Origin: Dermatophagoides farinae
Lineage: Eukaryota; Arthropoda; Arachnida; Sarcoptiformes; Pyroglyphidae
NCBI RefSeq assembly: GCF_024713945.1
Contig: NC_134685.1
Span: forward strand, 2,289,001 to 2,353,000
Direction of reading: 5' to 3'
DNA length: 64,000 nt
The translations under genes and the position numbers were made by a program. Each line of letters starts with the position of its first letter. Within the stretch, counting starts at the first letter, position 1. A model generated the notes under the pieces. It saw only the letters and a program-made list of their open reading frames with translations. It had not been told where the DNA came from and did not search any database. Positions 36,942-51,347 of the stretch are shown here, piece by piece.

Positions 36942-39184
36942 TTTCATATCGATTACATCCATCTTTTATCACAATGAATTGTTGTATGTGAACAAAAGAT
37001 GAAAATTAATCATCCACTGCAAAAAAAACTCATATAACACATGCACACACACATCACAAACACGGAAACTAACAAATCGACCCAATTTTTTTCAATAATT
37101 TATCAAATCCCGCTAATCAATTGACAACAAAATGTGATTGAACCCAGAAACCATAGTGATCAAAATACAAACATATACAAACACTCACTTGAATTTGTCA
37201 ATTTTTTTTCTTCTAAATAGCCAAAATACTTGTAGAAATTAGCAATCAAATTTATCATTCAAAGTTGCATAATTATTTTTATTTTTATTTTTTGCATGAA
37301 TTCAAATCAATTTAGTATCATTTTTTTTGAAACTTTATATTTGCACGTACACACACACCACACACACACAGACCAAAAGTACAGTTTTTTTTTGTTGTTG
37401 TTGTTGTCTACAAATCTACAAATGTTTTTTTTGTTTGTGTGTATGTGTGACATTCATCGAAATCTGCCCTATCGAATCAAATCAATTTTTTCTCCTCATC
37501 GCTTAGATCATCAATCAAAAAAAAAAGAAAGAAGAAATTTTTTTCCAGCTAAAAAACTCTTCGATAAAAACATTTTTTTTCCAAAATTTACTAAATACAA
37601 AAATTTGTGAATCAATTGATGTGATGAAAACTGTCAAAAGAGATTTGAATTTTTTTTTTTTGCACACGCAATGAGCTTATATAGGAGCTCATCATCATAA
37701 ACGTGGTGATTTTTTATCCAGAATTATTCATTGCAATTTGTCATTGCCATTTATAATCATGTTTAAAATGTTGGCAATAATTAATGTTTTTTTTTATCAA
37801 TGATAATTGGCCATTTGGATCAACAAGAAAATCACCAATTTGTCAGAATGTAGAATCCAACAAAACATTTTCTCTTTCTCTCTCTGTGTGTGTGTGTGTG
37901 TGTCATTAACTAATTCTTCTTGTTTTGTAATTCAACCATTTTCCTTTCAACTACCAACAACTTTTTTTTTTTTTAGTTTAATTGCCATTTCATAAGTCTG
38001 AATTTGAATTTGTTGTTTTTTTTTAAATTTTGTAATTTTTTTGAACTTTGACAATTACACACATACACACGCACATATACACGTCAATTTAATGTTTTGA
38101 AATGAACAAAAAAAAACCATTTTTCCATAACACTCATCATCACCATTTTTTTCGAAAAAAAAATTCGTTCATCATTCTTGATCAATCATCATCATCATCA
38201 TTTTATTTATAACTTTTTTTTTCTCGAGATCCAAATCATTCATTGAAGATACAAATTATATATATGACAAACAAACATCCAAAAAAAAATCATCATGATC
38301 ACATTTGAAATTATTGATGACCATCATCAGTAACCGTTTTCCATTATTTTTTTTTTGTATCTCTGTTTTCAAAAATGTGAATTCTATCTGAAAAACCAAG
38401 ATATCATCACCAAACAAACAAACAAACCAGCAAGCAAAAAACAAACAAACAAATTTTTTTTTCTGATGTACAAAAATAATTTTATTATTGAATTGAATTA
38501 TTGAATTATCATCATTATTTAAAAACTTTCATCATCAATATAATAATAATAAAAATTATTTTCAGTCATGAATAAATCTTTGAGATTTTTTTTTCATCAT
38601 CGTTCAAATGATAAAATCAATAATAATAATAATAATATGGATATATATGAAAATGAGAACCAGAACAAGATTCTTGTTTCTCATTTGTTTTTTTTTCGAT
38701 AAAAAAAAAGTTGATGTAAATTATTTTACAGAGCGAGCAAATGAGAGTGAGAGAGAGAGGAAGAATGCGATAAATGATTGTGATTTCATATAAAAAACAA
38801 ATGACCATTTTCATTTTTGATAAAACAAAAATGGAAATTTCAATATTGTAAATGTTTGATTTAAAAAATATTCAATTGTATGGCATGTATGCCATTTTTT
38901 TTTTTTGGTCCAATATGTTGCTTTTTTTTAAAAAAATATTTGGCAATGATGTTCGAAAAAAAACTGGACCTATTATAAGTATTCATTTGAAACACTCTTG
39001 CTGGTGGGTGGGATTAAATATGGCAACCATAAAAAGTAATTTGGCCATATTTATTTTCAATCAATTCATCAATTGGTTTCGAATATGATTATTGCATTTT
39101 TTTTTCGTTGTCGCAGTTATTAGTGATTTGAATTTTCGTTTTATCAATATAATCATTTCCATCAGTATATTCGATTATGATTGA
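36942..39184. other. Intergenic spacer between PTPN9 and the zinc-finger gene
   Basis: This 2.2 kb region contains the 3' ends of two converging genes. It has (CA)n near 37348-37372, (GTT)n at about 37395-37407, (TG)n at about 37885-37902 and a (CAAA)n patch near 38411-38453. A minus-strand poly(A) signal (TTTATT on the plus strand) is at 39050-39055, 130 bp past the zinc-finger stop. No gene was seen. Confidence 0.5.
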
Positions 39185-42100
39185 TCAAATTTCTGATTGA
39201 TGGCCAGTAGCAGAAAGATGTTTCTGTAGAACGGCCGGCATTAAAAAACCTTTACCACAAACCGTACAGGTGTGTGGAAATCTTTTCGTATGTATAGCAA
39301 TAATATGATTACGTAATGATGATGATTGATTGAATTTCGAACCACATTCCTGACATTGATATGGCTTCTCTCCTGTATGTGTTAACATATGACGTTGAAG
39401 ATGTGATTTCGTCTTGAAACTTTTACCTAATGTTCAGAAACAAAGGTGAATAAATAATATAATAATAATTGGTGGCAAATGACTTACCGTTACCACAATG
39501 TGAACAATGAAATTTTCTACGAATACCATCGGAACCAAGCGTTATACCATTGACTACAGAAATGAATGATATTCTTGGTTTTCGATTTCCTTTTCCTTTT
39601 CCTTTCATCGGTTTATAATCACTGGGGCTAATAATTTTGGTGATGGCACTACCGAGGGTATTCGCTAATTCTGTTGGAGATAATGAGCCATTTGGGCTAA
39701 GAAGTGAAAGGAAAAAATCGATCATGTTAATAAATGCAAATCTTCTTTTTAGAAACAAACCTTGACACTGCGATATTCGTGTTATTTGAGGCGGAAGAAG
39801 ATGAATGAGGCTTAATTGATTTCTGCGTTTTTTTGGCTACCCCCAATCCTGATGGAACTTGTTGATTTTTAGAAGTCTTTGTTGATGGCAGCTGCGAATG
39901 CACGATTTTATTTTGAGCTGATGATGGTACTCTGGAGAGGCCTGGTAATCCATTATTGATTTGAGTACCACCATTCGTTTGAGCAGATTGTAAAAATGGA
40001 GTTGCTGTTTGTCCGGGATTTCCCGTTCGATGTGCAAATGGCTGTAAAGAAACTAATTGAACCATCTGACCATTAGCGGTTGTAAATGTCGCATTAGGAT
40101 TAAATATTGCAGCAGCACCTTGTGGATTCGTTGACGCTGCTGCAGCTGTAGCCGCAATTGTTGGATTAGTTTGTGGATGAGGACCTGCCGCTAATAATTG
40201 ACCAGTAGTGACTGCAGCACCAGCAGCATTTGGAAATAAAAAATTAGGATGAGCTATTGTGAACGCCGCTGTAGGTAATGATTGACCTGAATGAGTCTGG
40301 TTATGCGATGATTGTGCATTTGAATTGTGATGAATAGGTTGAGGCTGTTGTTGCTGATTTCCATTAGCATTCGAATTGGGAATTTGTATAGGAAGACCTT
40401 GTGCAATGGATTGATGATGGTGCTGAAGATGATGTGGTTGAGCTTGATTTAAAAATCGTTCGGGCTGCAATTGATGCTGATGATGATGAGATAAATTTGG
40501 TAATTGTTGATGCTGATTTGAAGATGATAAATTAAAAGATTTAGACGAAATATTGAGCTGTGGTGGATGTTGTTGATCCAAATCTTCATCACTATTAAAA
40601 TCATAAATATCAGCAGAAACCTGTTGACGCTGCTGTGTTTGAGTTTGTGGCATTTGTATATCACAATTATTTTTGGTTATATTTTCACCATTTTCTTCTC
40701 CCGCTTCCTCATCATTCTCGTCTTCATCATCTTCATCATCATCATCATCATCATCGTCATCATCATCATCATCGTCTTCATCATCATCGAAACCAATAAG
40801 ATCAGGCTGATGATCATCGTCTTCATTATTAAGGTCATCATTGTCAGCAGCCGTAACAATCATATGTTGCTCATTACTATGTACGTTCGAAATTAATTGA
40901 TGATTTTGTATATCGAAATGTTGATGATTATTATCAAATTCTTGTTGTTGTTGTAGATGAAATTGTTCTTGATGAATAACATTTTCATTACCATCACCAG
41001 TATCATCTTCCTCATCATCTTCTTCTTCATCGCCGATATGATTGTCATCAACATTTTCATCAATTCCATAATAGTCTTGATGTTGTTGAGTTTGATGTAA
41101 AATTCCACCATTCATATCACACACTTGTTGTTGTTGTTGTTGATACTGCAGAGTTGGTTCTTCATCAACATCGGTTTCCTCATCAGTTTCTTCATCATCA
41201 TAATCACCATTCTCATTATCGCAATGATTACTATTATCTAAAACCAGTTCCTCTTCTACATCCTCAACACTTTCATCGATGATTGTAGCATTATCATCTT
41301 GATCTTGATCATCAGATTGTTGTTGTTGTTGCTGTAAATGTGAATCAAATAATTGTCTAGTATCATAATTATCATGAGGATGACGATTGATAGATAAAGG
41401 AAAATTATTTCCTTTCAAAATGGGTGATGAATTTTTCACTATTGAAAATGTTGGACATGGCGATTCATCTACAGGTGTCGGTGAATAAAGCTGTGATTCA
41501 AGAATGAGATCATCGTCGGTTTCAGTTGCAATCGAACGACTAGAAATGGAAAAAAATCATTATAAAATGCTGTTTTTTTCAAACAAACAATTAAAAAAAA
41601 CGAAAAACAAATCATACCATTTTCCATCATTCGAAATGATTGTATTGGATATTCGATTCGGTATAAATGATTGATCAATACCATTGATGGAAGAACCGTT
41701 ATTAGAAAAATGATGATATGATAAATGATTATTTTGATGAATATGATGATTTGAATCACTAAAATTGGTAAAATTTTTATTCAATTGATGATTCGTCAAT
41801 GATGATGATGTTGTTGATGATAATATCGTGGTCGTATTTGAAGCTATCGTCGTCGCCGTCGTCGTTGTTGTTGATGATGATGATGATGATGTGGATGATG
41901 TTAAAAACTGTTCATTATTCGTTGATTGTTGATTATTAGGTGCACAAACATCACACCGATGTGGTGGTGATGATGCATGTGACATAATATGCCAATTATA
42001 ATGGAATCCATTATCCGATACATATGTACAATGTGAACAAGTTAATAGCTTTACACCTTCCGTTTCGGCATGTTGTTGTCGATGTTTTTGATAATAATTC

Positions 42101-42262
42101 AAACATGTGAATATTGAATTACATGTTTGACATGTATAAAGACCTGATGCTATAAAGTGGATTTTAACAATGAGGGGAAAAAAATAGATTATTAAAATGA
42201 ATCAATGAAAAAAAAATTTTTACGCTAAACATACATTTGTTATTTGTATCAGCGGACAACAT
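39185..42262 (-). CDS. Five-finger C2H2 zinc-finger protein with acidic and Gln-rich centre
   Basis: Exons are 42262-42235, 42149-41618, 41539-39761, 39696-39488 and 39426-39185, about 929 aa. Two N-terminal fingers are YTCQTCNSIFTCLNYYQKH and LTCSHCTYVSDNGFHYNWH; three C-terminal fingers are FHCSHC...KSHLQRHMLTH, YQCQECGSKFNQSSSLRNH and HTCTVCGKGFLMPAVLQKH. TGEKPY is the classic linker. Between them lie Ser/Thr-rich, strongly acidic (EDDEDDTGD, long Asp run) and Gln/His-rich segments typical of transcription activators, so a DNA-binding regulator is inferred. I cannot name the orthologue. The donor of the fourth exon is doubled (see the findings), so finger 3 may be made with or without two extra residues. 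The first exon, only 28 bp, is inferred from splice phase and an ATG. Confidence 0.82.
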
Positions 42263-43999
42263 TATTTATTTTTTATATATGTGTGTGTTTATTTTACTTT
42301 TCTTTTTCTATTATGATGATGATGATAACGATTGTATTCACATGACATTTGTTTTTGAATCATAAAGAATGATGATGATGACAATGATGATGGTGATTCA
42401 AAAAATGAAAATAATGTTGATTTAAACATTGAAAATTGAATTTCAATTTATCGATTTTGTATATATGTCTTAGATATAATGATTATTTGTTTATCTGGGT
42501 TGATGAATATTTTAGAATTTTATAAACATTGATGATTGATTTGATTTGTAATTGGAATTGGAATTCAAAAAAAAAAAAAAATAAAAAATAAAGGCACATG
42601 ATCTTTGCTCATTCATTATTTCTTCATGCAAACACCATCAATTCTCAAATTCAATGCTGATACATATGGCTCGCATTATTATTATTTGCAATTTCTGTAT
42701 TATGATGATGATGATAATTGCAAACAAACAAACAAACAAACAAGAGCTAACAGGTTTTTCTTTTGGCTCTTTTAGCTTTTCTGAATTATTATTATTTATA
42801 TATACTGTCAGTTTCGCAAAAACAAAAAATCAATATAGTCAATTTAATACTTGATGATGATGATGATGATGATAAAAAATTATTCTGAATTAATTAATTG
42901 CTTCAAGCTTTTTTTTCTTGTTTTGCTTCTGAATTTTTTCTCTTTTATTATCCAGTTTTTCTTTCATCAATAATATAATATAATAAATGAATTGAATATA
43001 TGCGTCACATGTATATGTTTGTTGACCAATGGTGAATGATGATGATGAATCCAATCAATTGAATTGTGGAATTCTTCATTTGTGATTAACTGACAAAATG
43101 TAGGAAAAAAAACCAATCACTAATCATCAACCACTACAATTTTAAAATGAATGAATAAATGAATGAATATCGATGCAATAGCGATCGATTCAATACAACA
43201 CATTGATTAACAATTCATTATAAAATATACGTGTATCATTGTGTCTTGAAATGTTGTTGTTTCATTAAGAATTTTTCAATTGAAAATCAAATAAAAATAT
43301 TGAAATTTAATAATAATAAACACAGAGAAAAAAAGATAGCAAGACAAAAACATGGATACATATTTTTTTATTCGATGCTTTAGATTCGATTCCATTCGAT
43401 GGATGGACAGAATGACAACAGATTTTATTCGTTTGTTCTTTCAATTGATGCGAGTTTTTTTGTTGCTGTTGCTGCTGCTACTGTTGTTGTTGTTGTTGTT
43501 GTTATTGTTGTTATTGTTGCATTGCAACCAGTGTGTTATACAAATAACTATGCTACTACAATTTTTTTTTTTTAATAAAATGTCTCATTATATATACCGC
43601 TACTATTTTATTCGAAAATAAATTCTTTTGTTATTTTTTATTTTGAAAATTATTATTATTCTTTGAAAAAATTTATGAGGAAGTGGAATAGAATTATGAA
43701 TTTGTTTTTTTTTTGTTCATGTTTGTGTGTGAAATGGTAGTGGTGAATGAAAATTGTAGTAGTATAATGAAATGATAAATGGAATTTTTTATTCATCAAC
43801 TACAACCCTCTTACGCGCCTTTTTCTATGCTTCCACTGTGTGTGTGACTTTAACAATTTTTTTTTTATTGTTTGGTTCGCTTTTTTTTTGTTCACTTTTA
43901 TCTTGGTTTTATTTATTTTTTTTGTCATTTTTCTATGATTATCCATTGACGGATTCGTTTGTAATCATTAAGTATTAAAGATTTTTTTGATAAGATAAA
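42263..43999. other. Intergenic spacer between zinc-finger and GST genes
   Basis: This 1.7 kb region separates divergent starts, so it probably holds both promoters. It contains (GAT)n runs near 42313, 42370, 42854-42873 and 43035, (CAAA)n at 42720-42740 and (GTT)n/(GCT)n at 43461-43508. I found no coding sequence; ORFs here are translated repeats. Confidence 0.45.
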
Positions 44000-44665
44000 A
44001 TGGAACCATCAAAACCAGTAGTTGGTTATTGGGATATTCGTGGTCTAGCACAGCCAATTCGTATGTTATTATCATATGTTGGTGTTGATTTCATCGATAA
44101 ACGTTATCATTATGGACAACCACCAACATTTGATCGATCCGATTGGTTGAATGAAAAATTTCAACTTGGTTTAGATTTTCCAAATCTACCATATTATATT
44201 GATGGTGATATTAAATTGACCCAAACATTGGCCATTTTACGGCATTTGGCACGTCGTCATAATCTTGATGGTGAAACTGAAGAAGACCGTATACGGATAT
44301 CACTTTGTGAACAACAAACAGTCGATATGGTCATTGCCATGGCACGTGTTTCATATGATCCAAATTGTGAAAAATTGAAACCAGAATATCTTCGTACATT
44401 ACCAAATCAATTGGAATTAATGTCAAAATTTATTGGCGATCTTCCATTCGTCGGCGGTACAAATCTAAGCTATGTAGATTTCTGTCTCTATGAATTATTG
44501 GTCAAATATAAAGTGTTGACATCGGAAATTTTGGAACCATTTGAAAATCTACAAAATTTCATTAAACGTTTTGAATCGATGCCCAAAATTGCTGCATACA
44601 TTCGTGAACAGGAACCTAAACCATTCAATGGTGCTATTGCTAAATGGAATGGTACATATCAATAA
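44000..44665 (+). CDS. Mu-class glutathione S-transferase (dust-mite group 8 allergen family)
   Basis: A single uninterrupted ORF of 221 aa, the normal length for a cytosolic GST. These enzymes conjugate glutathione to electrophiles in detoxification and oxidative-stress defence. The N-terminal thioredoxin-like domain has VVGYWDIRGLAQPIRMLLSY, with the Tyr that activates glutathione (residue 10), the mu signature DFPNLPYYIDGDIKLTQTLA and the glutathione-binding QT pair. The all-helical C-domain has MSKFIGDLPFVGGTNLSYVD, the N-capping box of GSTs. It resembles the group 8 allergens of Dermatophagoides but is not identical to the ones I recall, so it is either a paralogue or from another species. 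The absence of introns is unusual in this window. An AATAAA overlaps the stop, and another lies at 44771. Confidence 0.96.
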   Translation: MEPSKPVVGYWDIRGLAQPIRMLLSYVGVDFIDKRYHYGQPPTFDRSDWLNEKFQLGLDFPNLPYYIDGDIKLTQTLAILRHLARRHNLDGETEEDRIRISLCEQQTVDMVIAMARVSYDPNCEKLKPEYLRTLPNQLELMSKFIGDLPFVGGTNLSYVDFCLYELLVKYKVLTSEILEPFENLQNFIKRFESMPKIAAYIREQEPKPFNGAIAKWNGTYQ

Positions 44666-44770
44666 ATCAATCAATTGAATTTTTAATTAATTTTAATGAG
44701 AAAGTAAAATTCCTATAAAAAAAAAATCTCCAATGTATTACTAAACAGATTACTAATAGAAAAAAAATTG

Positions 44771-44776
44771 AATAAA
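44771..44776 (+). terminator. AATAAA poly(A) signal for the GST gene
   Basis: The hexamer is 106 bp after the GST stop. A second AATAAA at 44661-44666 overlaps the stop codon itself and is too early to be the likely site. Confidence 0.4.
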
Positions 44777-45703
44777 TTTCACACACACACACAAAAACAA
44801 AAACTTTCTTTAGAATTTTGTTTTTTCTCAATCTATCCACATCTTTTGATTTGATTTCAACATGGTTTTTTTTCAATTTCTTGATGATAATGATCATCAT
44901 AATAATAATTCATTCGAATCTGTCATCCATTCCGTTATTTTTGTTGTTGTTGTTGTTGTTGATCAGATTTATATATCGAATATATTTTTGTTCACAAATC
45001 ATCCACACATACACACAGTTAATTAATACAACAACAACAAGAAGAAAAAAAATTCTCATGAATAACTTTTGCAATTCGCGCAGGTAAACCAATCTTTTTC
45101 GATCAATGATGGTTACCCATGGTCGGTGTCTTCATCAACGATTGATTAATGAATTGGTTGTTTGAATTCTTAAAATATTGTGGTATATATCAGATGCGCC
45201 ATCCATTGGTCTTATATACAAAGAATTGAAATTTTTTTTTTGTTTTTTTTTTTGGACAAAAAAAACCACTGATGATGACTCATATTATCATCATTGAAAA
45301 CCGTGATGTAATCATCATCATCAACATCATCAACATATATATCGATCGATCGATGATAAAATCATTATAAAACGCCCATTTTTTTTGTTATTTTTATAAA
45401 TGAAAAAAATTTTTTTCTAGAAAAAAAAAGAGAAAACAATCATCATTGGTTGCTGTTTACCATATACATTCCATTTTTATCCATTTTTATTGCTCGATCA
45501 ACTGTTCTTGTTTTTTATTTGTTTGTTTTTTTTTGCCAAATCATCGCTGCTGCTGTTGTTTATGGTTTGAACTTGATTTTTCTTCTTTTTTCTTTGATTT
45601 TTACCCAACAACAACAACAACAATATTATCGATCAAACGAATTTATTTCTTCATTATTTCATTTTTTTTTATCGAAATCCAAACAACAACAACAACAACG
45701 AAA
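44777..45703. other. Spacer upstream of the PDCD6 locus
   Basis: This 900 bp spacer includes (GTT)n at about 44941-44960 and a (GATC)n patch at 45341-45354. No gene was recognised. The PDCD6 promoter is presumably in the last part. Confidence 0.4.
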
Positions 45704-47619
<1,916 letters not shown>

Positions 47620-47908
47620 ATTTCTATGTGTAGATTTTGGTCATGGCCATCGATAATAATGATGATGATGGATCCCTATATATCATCCCCGGTTATTATA
47701 CTTCCAGCCTGTAATTTTTTTTTAATGATTCCTTTCAAAACAGAAAAATTGTTGTCTACCTTTATATGTCATAAAAAGGAAAATTTGTATTTGTTTTGTT
47801 TTATTGATGTCCAAAAAAAAAGAAACTGTTGAAATTATTATATAATTAAAAAAAAAAACAAAGTTTGAATCAAAATAACAAAGTAGCCATGTGAAATACT
47901 GAATGATG

Positions 47909-47914
47909 AATAAA
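47909..47914 (+). terminator. AATAAA poly(A) signal for the PDCD6 gene
   Basis: The hexamer lies 290 bp past the PDCD6 stop and about 80 bp before the converging gene's stop codon. Confidence 0.45.
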
Positions 47915-47996
47915 AGGAGAGAGAATGTTGTGTTATATGATTATATATAAAAATATCAAAAATATCTGTGTTGTATGTGTTTGTTTGTTTTGTTTT

Positions 47997-49300
47997 TCAA
48001 TCAATTTCGCCATCACTATCAACGATTATAAACGAATTAATATTATTATCATCATCATGATCGGTTGAAACATCCGTTTTAATTAACGATTGTGTATTTG
48101 ATGATTGTTCCATTAATGATTTAAATGGCATTTTTCGTACTATATTAGATGAATGAATTCGATTTATGATTGATTCATTTGTTTGTTTTGAATCAATTGT
48201 TGTATTAAGATTCGTTGTGGATGATATTGATGAACAACAATCACTTGATATTGGATGATAATATTCATTATGAACAAATAATGGCGGAAATAGATGTCGA
48301 TGATTGATAAACAGTTCTCGTATTGGTGTTGATCGCATTAATAGCTGTTCATCGAAAATGTGTTCCATTTCCATATGTGATTGATTATCCATAATTTCGA
48401 GATCAGATTCACCATCAGCATCCATTTCGGTTGAGATCGAATAATCATTATCATGATTATATAATGATGATTCGATGCTGATCATATCACTACTACTATC
48501 GATTATATCATCAATTTTAACGGTACAGATTTTGTAAGATTTTTGTTTAAAAAAAGAAAAACCAATAATAGCGATGTAGATTGAAAGACAAAAAATGAAA
48601 AACATAATGAATGATTCGTAATAAGAAGCAAACATTGAAGAATCATGGCCATCGGTAAGTATGATAACTAAAATCAGCAACAACAACAACAAAAAAAATC
48701 AAATTATTATTCTGGTTAGTTAATAAATAAAAAAAAAGGAAAATAAATTATTATACCCATCGATTCGAATGCCAAGTAATAAAGATTATGTGCAATGAAA
48801 GAAGATTTGTAGAATATCGATATAATCAATATAATTATGAATAATAATGGTTGAAACATTGTATAAAGTTCCAATGGACGTTTTGAAATTTCGAAATTAA
48901 TTGAATCAATAAATCGATTAAGTAGTAGATAATTATCATCAAATGTAAAATTTGTATCATTTTTAATTGCAAATTGTAAATGAGGTATCATATCAATATA
49001 TGATGATTTTTCAATATTGATAGTGGCCGTCAACGATAATAATCGATCATTATCATCATACCAATGGTGGCAAGTTTCATTATATGCCAATGATAATTGA
49101 TGAATAAATTTTTCGAAAAATGACCACGATAAATTTGTCATCTGGTTCGATATCACATTAGTAGTAGTAGTATTATTAATAACATCATTAAATGATGATG
49201 ATTCAATTTGGTTGATAACAAAATTTGGTTTTTTTGGCAAAAAATGATTCATAATGATGATTAGTTCGAAAATCACAGGCGTAATGTAAAAAAATTTCAT
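47997..49300 (-). CDS. Unrecognised multi-TM protein with glycosylated loop
   Basis: Two exons, 49300-48757 and 48667-47997, join in phase 1 to give 404 aa. I do not recognise the family. A hydrophobic N-terminus (FFYITPVIFELIIIMNHF) may be a signal anchor. Residues about 25-145 form a loop with many N-glycosylation sequons (NNT, NLS, NET, NDT, NFT), suggesting it is luminal or extracellular. Hydrophobic segments follow at about 148-166 (FQPLLFIIILIISIFY), weakly at 170-185, and at about 202-222 (FIMFFIFCLSIYIAIIGFSF). The last 180 residues are a Ser/Asp/Asn-rich, probably cytosolic tail ending IIVDSDGEID. The splice sites are consensus and the codon use resembles that of neighbouring genes. 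It converges on PDCD6. Confidence 0.65.
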
Positions 49301-51347
49301 TATGGCAATGGCATTTCCTGAATATAATATCAGGTATCATATATATGAATTATATCGATACAATACCAAAAAAAAAGTTGAAATATCTCTCTCTCGACAA
49401 ATCTTTTTGTTTAACCACAAAGATTAAAAATTATTATTATGCAATCGCTTACACGCAAATATACAGAAAAATCGAAAACGAATTGTGTAAACGCGTTTGA
49501 CTCGTATACGTTCCAGAATACATATAATAATCGCACATACACTGATTTTCTTTGCTTCAAAATGCGCAACAAAAAAAAAAATTAAAGAGAAAAAATCACA
49601 TACGTCATTTATGAATGTATACTCGAACAATATTCGAATTTTTTGTTTGTTTTTTGTTTTTGATTGTTTTGATTTGATTTGATTCTTTTTTTTGGGCAAT
49701 TATTATCTCAACAACATTCATTGATTTATTATTTTTCATTTAAATTATTTTATAATCAATCATTGATAATCGATTTATGATGAAAAATCAAAAAAAAAAA
49801 TTGATGAACAAGAAAAAAAATATAACAACAACAACAACAACAACAATCATCATTATTGATAATGGTAAATACAAAGAGAGAGAAAAAAGACAGAAAATAA
49901 TGGTAAGTGAAAGATTGAGAAGAAGAAGAAAAAAAAACAAATTTTAACAATAACAATTTCTTTTATTATAAAATATCAGTATTTTTTTATATCATTTCAT
50001 TTGGTTGATCGATATAATCAGTTTGGTTTGATAAAACCATCATCATCATCATCAAATGGTCATTGCCAAAACAACAAGCGGCAACAAGAAAAAAAAGAAA
50101 CATGGCCTTTATATTATTGTATCAAAATGATGATGATGATCATCATCATCATCATAATAAATGGTTTTTCCATTTAAATTGACGCTAATAATAACAACAA
50201 CAACAACAACAATAACAATATGTAATATATGAACACAATAATAATAATGATGATGATGATAACCAAAGCCAGCCATAACTATAGTCCACTAAACCACAGG
50301 GTCATCATCATTGCCGAGAATGAAATAACAAAAAAAAAAAATACAACGGAAACATACAACAACAACAAATGAATGAATAATTCAAGATGGACATGTATAT
50401 AAACCGATGACAACAAGAACAACAACAACAACAATTGAAGATATCGACAATGATAAAGGAAAATAAATGAACAGAATCGAAAAAATAAAAATAAACCGCC
50501 GAAAATAAAGAAGAAGAAGAAAAAGAAAAATTTCTGACGACAATGATGATGACAATCACTACAAATGATCTATAGTATTATTTAGTAGTTTAAGCAGCAA
50601 GTATCTCTTTAACAACAACAGTAAATCTTAATGTTCCCATTTCATTTTTATATATTATGTTGTCATCGTCGTTCGTGGATGTTTAACATTATTCACGAAT
50701 TCTAACATTTTCTACCATCGATAATATGGTATGATATTTTTACCAAGAATTCCATTCCATTCTGTATTCATTTTCTTTTCTTCACTTTTCTTTTGTAGAT
50801 TCTGCTTCATTGTTCGTGTTCTTGTTATTCATTTGGGCCGTCTTTTTTTTTCTTTGAAATTCGTTTTTTTGTGCTGTAACAAAATCATCATCAAACATCA
50901 TGATGAAAAGAAAATATCACCAAATCATCTAATACGGGTTCGATATTTGCTATTTTTTTTTCTTGATAAAAAATGATTCATTTTCACCGATTTCTTTCAT
51001 GTATTTTTTTCCAGTGAATATTCTTTTCTTCCTTTTTTTTGATCATCATCATCATATTTGATTTATAATATGTGCTGGGCATGCGGGCATGTATGTGTCG
51101 TGTGTGTGTATTTGTAAAAGAGTAAGCTCCTGAACACACACACAAAAGAAATTTTTTAAAATATGGTCCTTTTATATGATTGAAAAAAAAATTTTTTTTT
51201 TGGTTTCAAGAGAAAAAAATCGATGTGTTGTGTGTATGTGTGTGTGTATTGTGTATTGAGAATTATCATCGAATGTTTTTTTGCAAATTTGATATGTTTG
51301 TTGCTGTAGTTGTTGTTGTCGATATATTTTATTATTATTATTAAATG
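49301..51347. other. Intergenic spacer downstream of Shaker
   Basis: This 2 kb spacer has (CAA)n at about 49828-49848 and 50196-50212, (GAT)n near 50131-50155 and 50249-50260, and GA-rich patches at 49877-49935 and 50509-50530. A minus-strand poly(A) signal (TTTATT on the plus strand) at 51328-51333 is just past the Shaker ORF end. A further Shaker 3' exon could be hidden here, but I could not identify one. Confidence 0.4.

Noticed and set aside
45446-45703. 5' extension of the PDCD6 upstream reading frame to 45446
   Set aside because: The extension is T-rich and hydrophobic with no conserved element; the ATG at 45704 begins a composition change to Asn/Gln/Tyr.
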